Assembly (NCBI GenBank): GCA_021292105.1
Contig: CM037865.1
Location: 65,779,630 to 65,843,629 of the forward strand
Length of the DNA: 64,000 nt
Origin: Anadara kagoshimensis
Taxonomy: Eukaryota > Mollusca > Bivalvia > Arcoida > Arcidae
Direction: 5' to 3'
In this document: positions 57,120-64,000 of the stretch, one piece after another
Position numbering within the stretch: position 1 is the stretch's first letter
How the letters are laid out: each line of letters starts with the position of its first letter
Position numbers and translations under genes: made by a program
The notes under the pieces: model-generated
The model's database searches: none
The model's input: the letters and a program-made list of their open reading frames with translations, nothing else
Told to the model about the DNA's origin: nothing

Positions 57120-57277
57120 CTTTGTCTGTGTATTCCAAAGATAAACACAAAATTCATTGTTTGCATAGCAGTTATTATAGCTGGATATACAATGATCGTG
57201 TATAACCGTTTTTGATACCATCCAAATCCACCAACAATTGATAAAATGTCATCAAACTGCATACCGTTAGTCGCCAT
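57120..57277 (-). CDS. SLC22-like transporter, first coding exon (second intact copy)
   Basis: The ATG at 57277 begins MATNGMQFDDILSIVGG, then WYQKRLYTIIVYPAI with the first membrane helix and an Ile-His-Arg-Gln-Arg end, and ends in AG with donor GTAAGT at 57119-57114. The length is identical to 4618-4775 (158 bp, 52 codons plus 2 bases). Substitutions relative to that copy are mostly replacements at tolerant sites and the frame is open, which hints at past or present constraint. No second exon is recognised between here and 56560. The family moves organic cations, anions or carnitine across the plasma membrane. Confidence 0.65.
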
Positions 57278-57991
57278 TTCAGTTACTTAACTAACGAGTA
57301 TAGTGATTGCAAGCATGCAACAGATATAAATATACAGATATAGAAAGTTACGTAATAGTTAACATATGAAGATGTAATACTAGTAATAAAGACTAAACTC
57401 ACTATAACTTTTTATCGAACGAGTTAAATAGATATAATCAACTTCCGACACCTTCGGACTAATCTCTCAATATAGAAACGAAGTTAATTTTTACGTAACA
57501 TTACGTAATTATTCAGTGTGCAAAATGAGCAATTCTTTCATACTTCCATAACAAAAACAAAAATTGACTTCATTTTCCTATATTTTGATTTATAGATTGT
57601 TCTTAACAACAGATCAATAATTTAAATAATATTGCCAAAGCCACAAAAAGATGACGACATGCAAACGTAACAGAAAATATCAAAACCCTTAAAACAAATG
57701 AGAATTTAATTATTTTTAAATAAAGATAAGTATTAATTAGACTATGAGTATCCTTTAATAATACAACTCGTCTTTGTTTCAAGGATTTTGTGTGACGCAC
57801 AGAGGCATTTGAATTCCTACAGCATAACGATGCTGTTTTTTACTTGCTACGGCAATATTGTTTTTTAAATTGTTGATGAAAAAGTTTCTATAAATTGCAT
57901 TTTAAGAATTTAAGGTAATTTTTCTTTGATGAATGAACTTGCTGTCATAACGAATAACTAAAATATTGCTGATGTGACGCGAAACAACATT

Positions 57992-58036
<45 letters not shown>

Positions 58037-58230
58037 AGTTCATTATTATGATTTCGCCTCTTTGTAATGATAACAGCGCGAAAAAATAACTACGTTAGTA
58101 CAAAACAAGTAGAGAACTTGATTTTCACTATTTACTATAGCTTTTGATAATGGTTAAACCAATTTACGTTATGATTAACCCGACCTTTCTAAATGTATGC
58201 ATTTATAGGCCACTCATTGTAACCAGTGTA
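57278..58230. repeat. Duplicated non-coding block, partner at 4776-5830
   Basis: High similarity to 4776-5830. Contains a poly(A) run of 40 at 57994-58033 that is absent from the partner. Confidence 0.65.
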
Positions 58231-58814
58231 GGAATACTATAAATCAAAACACATTTTAAGTTCAACTTATTTCTTCTGTTATAGGGGACTCAAAGGCCGA
58301 TCAGTCTAAAGGAAGTGCTTGCATATCTTATCGCTTCTTCTGCCTATGTTTATTCAACTTGGAACAGATCGTAATGTGAGAAAGTATGTCAGTTCGGTTG
58401 TTAAAGGCCGAGTGTTTTCTCTAGGCATTCCAGTTTTCTCTAACATCCTCAAACTAACCGCTCCTATATGTCAACATGTACGCTTATGCATTGGGTTATA
58501 AAACTCTATTGCTTTCACACTATTTATCTGTTATATTGCTGACCAAATTATTTTTGTATAATTAAAGATGTGCAAGAATGCTTTTATAAACTGAAGTAAA
58601 AAGTCCAAATAATAATTTAAGATTGCCTTATATATTGCCATCACATTATGCAATATCAATAATTGATATTAAATAAAAACGATTCATTAAAAGATTATAA
58701 AATTAAAATTTACACTTTTCATTTTTCCAGCTGTCATTTATTCCTCGGTAAATTGCATCAAGGTGTTAATTGGAATGTTTTTCTTTGCTTTATATTAATA
58801 GTAAAACGGGATAA
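58231..58814. other. Copy-specific sequence, no gene supported
   Basis: TTCTTCTGTTATAG at about 58284 is a fair acceptor and is followed by a 60-codon frame (58319-58501: VRKYVSSVVKGRVFSLGI), but the frame directly behind the acceptor closes. Left uncalled. Confidence 0.35.
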
Positions 58815-59060
58815 TATCATAATATACTATAATTGTCTAAATTTCCTGCGAGTTAAATTTCTCAAAAACCAAGGTATACTCCCTCATCCAAAGTATTTAC
58901 TTAGCTTAATTTGGTAAAATATATTTTGGCCCTTTTGGTAGCTTTTCAACAACTTCAAAATCATTTTGGTTTCATAATTTTGGTCCAAGCACTACTGATG
59001 AGGAATTGAATTCCGAAACGACCGTCTATTGCTGTAAATATGTAAATTATATCAGTTTTT
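58815..59060 (+). mobile_element. Retrozyme-like unit, 5'-truncated (copy i)
   Basis: Starts near ATATACTATAATTGTCTAAA and matches the right two-thirds of the 339-nt unit. Positional partner of the unit at 5835-6030. Confidence 0.7.
58988..59033 (+). ncRNA. Hammerhead ribozyme with one stem I mismatch (copy i)
   Basis: Core CTGATGA, stem II GGAAT/ATTCC (loop TGA), GAAA, stem III AC/GT with loop GACC, and GTC are intact. Stem I AGCACTA/TATTGCT has one mismatch. Confidence 0.78.
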
Positions 59061-59409
59061 TATAATAAAATGTATTGAATTGAGAGAGCAGGTTCACATA
59101 CAGTAAGGACATGGATCAGTATGTTTGTTTTTGATAATAATAACAGTGTTAAGCTTTATATGCAACAAATACGAGACCTCGGTGCAGATTAGAACTTTCA
59201 CCGTTCCAGGCCCCTTTTGTTTCTCTTCTATTAATAATTACTATTGTATACCTAATTTACAATGAATGTCATTGCAAAACTTGAAGAAGACAAAAGAATA
59301 AAACAGTTTTAAGTAGGATGTTGGGTTATATTCATAGGAAATAACCTTCTATCAGTTTATAAGAATTCACACACAATTTTGAATTACGCTTTGAGTTTTT
59401 GTGCATGTA

Positions 59410-60180
59410 ACAGATGTAACTATAGCTATATAGGATGTGCTTACCCGTCCGCAGCATTTGGCCCTGCTTCACTGATGAGCTTAACTTAAGTCCTCAGTTT
59501 AAAAGATTTTACTTTAAGTTATGGTTTGGATGTGAATGTTTGTTTTTGATAATACACATTTTTGTTTTTGTGTTTGTGACGGAATACTTAAATGTCTAGT
59601 TTTTATGCTATCACAAAAAAATGTGATTGTTACGAACTGATCTACAAACACCGTTTCTATAATTTCAAAACATGACTGGCAGCCAAACAAAAATAACTAT
59701 ATTAGAACCAGATTATAATAGTCCCTTCTCTTGGACGGGCACTTATATAAGTGTCAAGTGTTGTAGTTATAGGAATATAACATGAACTTTGAAACTGACA
59801 TAAAAGATTAAACATGTGAACTTTCACCAGGGAAGTAAAGCCGGGTGTTCCGGAAGGATTAACACTTCTTATTTAGCTAGCTACACCCGCCAAGTCTGTA
59901 ATAAAATTTGAGAATTGAGTAACATAAGCATAAGGCTATGGCACGTCAAATATATCCAGGGCATTTCTGGACACGGGGACATAATACTTTTCAACAACAC
60001 TGTGATGAGGGCCACCAAACTTAATAGGGCCTTGATAAGTCTGATCTTGCAATATCACTAAATTAAAAAATTGTTTGTAAGCGGTGTATAGCTTTACAGA
60101 GTGGAAACAAGCTCTACCATAGCGTATTAATTGTGAAAGAAATTCAACATTAGCGGAAGAAGCCTATTGCTGTATAAAGA
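59410..60180. mobile_element. Two PLE relics, partners of 6420-6560 and 6785-7090
   Basis: 59410-59560 is a plus-strand 3' UTR relic. 59780-60180 is a minus-strand RT thumb plus 3' UTR, with the hairpin block GGTGTTCCGGAAGGATTAAC. Confidence 0.6.
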
Positions 60181-60454
60181 CGGACCGTTGTCAGTAGAAA
60201 AATTAAAGTTATACAAAAGTAGTTTTTGGTAGCGTTATATAAAAGTGTTCATGTTATGCACTGAATATAAGCTTTTAACATTTTTTTATCAGTTTAACGT
60301 ATTTTTAAAAACACATTAAGAACGTGCATTGGAGTTTATGTTAATCGATGGAATGCAAGCTCGTCATAAAGACATTCTATTCCAAAGAAAAAGTACACGT
60401 AATTGGCTTTCCTAGGGTACTAAAAGACCTTCAGTGAAATCGACATTTTAAAAA

Positions 60455-60850
60455 ATATAATCAAAAGCAAACATACCAATACATGACAAAATCACAATCC
60501 AAAGCAAAGTTTAAACTTTGAAACTGCCAATTAATACGTGAACTACCAACACGGAAGTGAGACCTGGTTTTCCAGAGTGGTTAACACCTCCTGTTTAGCT
60601 AGCTACGTGTTTAACCAAAGTGGAATGAATTGTGTTTTATTTATTTCAATTGAAATAAAAAACAAACATACTAATCCATGTCCGAAGCACAATCCAGAAG
60701 TAAAAACTTTGGAACTGACAAGTTAGGTTAGACACGTGAACTTCCACAAAGGAAGTGAGGCCGGGTGCTCCGGAAGGGTAAGCACCTCCTGTTAAGCAAG
60801 CTACACCCACCATATGTGTTATAAAATTGTGTGAAAGGAACATGGAACTG
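60455..60850 (-). mobile_element. Two successive PLE 3' UTR copies
   Basis: 60455-60620 is a decayed copy. 60658-60850 is well conserved (AACTTCCACAAAGGAAGTGA, GGGTGCTCCGGAAGGGTAAG). Both lack RT, so the 3' UTR alone is present twice in the same direction. Confidence 0.7.
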
Positions 60851-61368
60851 AAACAAAACTTAACCACCAAACAAATATTCAAAAAGTCAAAATTCATAAA
60901 CAGCAAAAGACAACCAAAAAAACTTAAAAAGATTACTTTGCAAATCAAAATTCGCGGGAACAAACGATGTATGTGTGACAACATGTGGCGATCCAAGATG
61001 TGGAACATATGTGCATTTACAAGAAGGAAAAACTTACAATTTTAAAGGCAAAACATTCACCGTAAACGCAAAAATGTCTTGCCATTCACAAAATCTGATC
61101 TATGTGATTTCTTGCCCGGGTTGTAATGAATTTTATATAGGGGAAACGGGTTCAACACTTCGCTCTCGGGTAAGAGTGCACAAACAACAAATACAGATTC
61201 CTGAATACAGGAAGATAAAGTTAAGCGAACACTTGGATAATTGCGGGAAAAAGAATTTTTTTATATTCCCCTTTTATAAACTATTTACAGACAATGCAAT
61301 TGAAAGAAAAGAAAAAGAAAAATATTTCATTAGAACTCTAATGCCGAAACTAAACAGTCTAACATAAT
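60851..61368 (+). mobile_element. PLE-type GIY-YIG endonuclease fragment
   Basis: A first frame (KFINSKRQPKKLKKITLQI) shifts at about 60970 into 60975-61367. There, TTCGDPRCGTYVHL and the CHSQNLIYVISCPGCNEF stretch carry a Cys/His cluster, followed by the GIY-YIG core (LIYVIS and YIGETGSTLRSRVRVHKQQI), then KLSEHLDNCGK, PFYKLF and EKYFIRTLMPKLNSL. This is the endonuclease of Penelope-like elements with the Cys cluster in front. It ends at its own stop, as in PLEs with a C-terminal endonuclease, so it may come from a different PLE family than the RT fragments here. RT is missing. Confidence 0.75.
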
Positions 61369-61468
61369 TACCTCCCTTAATAATGACGTCATCGTATTGT
61401 TTTATTGTCCTATTGTCTAAATGACGTAATCACTAGTAACTTTGTTACTATGTTATGAATGTTACTAT

Positions 61469-61509
61469 GTAAAGCATCTGAAGATGAAATAAAAGCGCTA
61501 ATGCTTTAC
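61469..61509 (+). promoter_or_regulatory. 3' UTR hairpin of the GIY-YIG element
   Basis: GTAAAGCAT (61469-61477) and ATGCTTTAC (61501-61509) form a perfect 9-bp stem around a 23-nt loop that contains CTGAAGATGAAATAAAAGCG. Similar CTGAAGA-containing hairpins follow the stop codon in many retroelements. It does not meet the hammerhead rules (no CTGATGA). Confidence 0.6.
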
Positions 61510-61543
61510 AAAATCGTGTTGTACTTATTTATTTTATTATATA

Positions 61544-61546
61544 TAC

Positions 61547-61579
<33 letters not shown>

Positions 61580-61673
61580 TATTATATATATATATATATA
61601 TATATATATCTGTGTGTGTGTGTGTGTGTGTGGTGTGTGTGCGTGTGTGTGTGTGTGTGCGTGTGTGTGTGTG
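61544..61673. repeat. (TA)n then (TG)n microsatellite
   Basis: TA runs to about 61609, TG/GT runs with small breaks to 61673. Marks the end of the PLE-type fragment. Confidence 0.9.
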
Positions 61674-62944
61674 ACCAGATTTATCAAGAAAGAACTGGAA
61701 TAAAATAGTTTACACATGGACGTATTTTACCCGAAATCGCTATTGAACCCCACTTCAGATTAATAAATTTTAGGTCTTGATACTTTTTGTTGGTAATAGC
61801 ACTTTAAGGATAAATTGTAAACTATGGAAAATTGTCAAAATATATATGGATCAGGTCATTGTATGACACAACCAGGTCCTAACATATCTAGTGCAGATAT
61901 GCGATTATCACCAGGCACGTGTGAAAACACAAATTATTTTAATACTTTAAATTGTATTTTAATTAGGCAGTGATAGATAAAAATGCATTTTATATTACCA
62001 TAGGTAAAAGTTGTTTTATTAGTTTAAAACTCACTTCCTGCCAGGTGGAAATTCGCGTGATTAACTTAATTTTTAGTCTTTGGGTTTTTTTAGATTGGGC
62101 ATGAACCAGTATGTTTGTGATGATAAATTTTACAAAGACTACTATACTAAATTTTAATTTTCAGTAAAACAAAGAAAAGTATAAAAACGGTGTTATTTCT
62201 CAAATGTATAAATATTATACTTGTTTAAACTGGATTTCTTAATTACCAAAGTCTGTTTCGCAAAACTTTCAACTCTTTAAAACATTTTAAAAGACTTGAT
62301 ATTAGCCTAATTAAACTTCAGCGTTAGAGTACAATTTTATATCATTGTTATCTCAAACTCTCAAAGGTGCTGAAAATACCACAATTAAGACAAATTACTC
62401 AAATACTTTAGACAGGTAACTTGAACTATTAGCTAACTTATATAAGGGCGTTAAGGTCTCGGATCATTTACTAATTATTTACTGATGAATATCACAAAAC
62501 CATTAGGGTAATTATTAACAAATAAGGATAGGCTCTCATCATTTAAAAATAAAACATGCTCAATACACTAAACTTAAGACACTAAAAGAAAACATTAAAT
62601 TAAATAAATATTGCAAAAAAAATGAACCAGAACTTCAATGCATGCTTGAATGTAATCACCAATATGTTTTCACAGGCTTTTATTACCCGCTCGGCCAAAT
62701 ATTGACAACAACAATGGATCGAAACCCAATTAATAGAAAAAAATAGACTGCATTAAAATACATAGACTAGAGCACCTCAATTAAGTTAAGTTTGTACTTT
62801 TATCGTTAGTTTTCAATACTAAAATTAAAAATTATTAAATATATATTTAACCTGTATTACTGATCAACATATGAATGTTTATTTTTATTTACAGACAAAA
62901 TTTATGACAAAAATTGTATGCTTGATAACTATTTGTTTGTTGGT
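61674..62944. repeat. Duplicated non-coding block, partners at 8170-8815 and 10830-11560
   Basis: Aligns with two separate stretches of the first copy that are contiguous here. It includes the PLE 3' UTR relic at 62030-62125. No gene. Confidence 0.65.
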
Positions 62945-63270
62945 GCAGGCATATATTGCTAGCCAAGGGTTATCAATGCCCTGAATAAATTGTTTGACCG
63001 TCATTACAATATTGTTGATAAGTATAGTATCTCTGTATCCAAAATACCTTGGATATTTTAGAAGTCCAATCGTTCCGTGATCCTTTTTTTGTCAATTTTC
63101 ATTACACGAGTGGTGGGTGTACCTAGCTAAACAGTAGGTGCTTACCCTTCTGAAGCACCCGCCCCGCCAAACTTTGCTGATAGAAATTCGCTTGTTTAAC
63201 CTTATTTGTTAGTTTCAAAGTTTTTACTATGCATTGGGATTGGGATTTGAGCATGGAATGGTATGTTTAT
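62945..63270 (+). mobile_element. PLE 3' end relic
   Basis: Partner of 11565-11915: decayed thumb (YQCPE and FDRHYNIVDKYSISVS-like) and 3' UTR with GGTGCTTACCCTTCTGAAGC. Confidence 0.65.
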
Positions 63271-64000
63271 GAAACATCGATCGATACGTGTTTTACTGGA
63301 TGTAAAACGGTGTTGCTATTTTCTATAATACAATTATTTTTATCAAACATTGTATAAATTTTTCTACCGACAACCTTGCTCTGCCCTTTGAAGATTTAAA
63401 TCAACAACAAACGTGTTTTGATGGCTAACGATAAACACTAAGATTGTCGCCACATATCATTTAACTATTTTTATTGACAAGGTGTCATTTTGTGTCATGT
63501 TGTGGTTTACCTTTAAATTTATCCATTAGATTGTGAAAATAAACGGATAAATCATTCTTAACTATGTTCACAAATGTCATATAGTACGTATTTATTGAAT
63601 ATTTGAAACTTTTGCCGAATGATATATTATGAGAAAGGTCTGTGTAAATATAACATAAACATAAACATGACACATGCAACGATTTGGGATTCTCCCCTGA
63701 GCTATTGGATGGGTTTACCCGTTAAGTTATTTTTATCACATACGAAATTGGGTATGTTCACACACGCTTTAACAAATCACGATGGGTTGAGTACATATGC
63801 ATATGCTTCTGTTAATGTTATTGGCAATGTAACATGTTTAAGACAGGTGAACCAAAAGCAAACATACCGGTCCATGATTGGTATTAGGAAGGCGGGTATG
63901 TTTATATTGACGACTGAATAGGAATGTCACCAGATATAATATTTCTTCCTCATTTGAATAGGTTAAATATCAAAACGGAAATTCACTTTTGTAGTTTTAT
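63271..64000. repeat. Duplicated non-coding block to the window edge
   Basis: Partner of 11916-12720. The duplication continues beyond the window. Confidence 0.65.

Noticed and set aside
58284..58501. Exon after TTCTTCTGTTATAG
   Set aside because: The frame entered from the acceptor stops early, and the 60-codon frame is in another phase with no homology.
61469..61509. 3' hairpin with CTGAAGATGAAA as a degenerate hammerhead
   Set aside because: The invariant CTGATGA is absent and no stem II can form; it is kept only as a 3' UTR hairpin.

Overview
This window is animal nuclear DNA, most likely from a bivalve mollusc. It is very A+T-rich, has no bacterial gene layout, carries introns with normal GT-AG borders, and is packed with short retroelement remains. 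A split SINE has a body that I recall from many molluscan genomes. Penelope-like reverse transcriptase (RT) fragments, several LINE families and hammerhead-ribozyme repeats of the kind reported from mussels point the same way. The genus cannot be fixed from the sequence alone.

Layout. Positions 1-2650 hold a Penelope-like element (PLE) fragment and a retrozyme-like repeat carrying a hammerhead ribozyme. Positions 2650-12720 are one copy of a large direct duplication whose second copy fills 50360-64000; each copy carries two first exons of an SLC22-like transporter on the minus strand, plus PLE and ribozyme fragments. Positions 12720-16290 are mostly anonymous, with one small inverted-repeat element and one PLE relic. 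Positions 16300-29500 hold the one clear multi-exon host gene: a signal-peptide exon (16313), an immunoglobulin-like exon (22059) and a probable 24-bp microexon (22541), all joining in phase 1, followed by a tandem duplication of the downstream part. Introns and flanks contain a long PLE copy, a foldback structure and a SINE split by a TTAA-flanked transposon.

Positions 29500-36900 are gene-poor, with a candidate signal-peptide exon (30833), a 75-bp minisatellite and an unrecognised exon (36428-36676, minus). Positions 37170-43800 contain a 26-28 bp minisatellite and then a decayed LINE (ORF1 plus endonuclease/RT) interrupted by a PLE insertion with a 7-bp target duplication. Positions 44230-48100 hold two more LINEs, one lacking half of its RT palm. 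A NADAR-domain exon lies at 48990-49447. Positions 50832-52709 are a LINE inserted in the duplicated block with a 12-bp target duplication. Positions 53170-54020 hold a tandem retrozyme dimer and a further intact hammerhead. The rest is an RTE-like LINE, PLE fragments and a PLE-type GIY-YIG endonuclease fragment.

How it fits together. Most of the window is a record of nested transposition. The most interesting system is the pairing of hammerhead-ribozyme units, which have no coding capacity, with an abundant PLE family that is a plausible source of reverse transcriptase. Host genes with reasonable support are the immunoglobulin-like gene, the NADAR gene, the SLC22-like first exons and one unknown exon. 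No rRNA or functional tRNA gene was seen.
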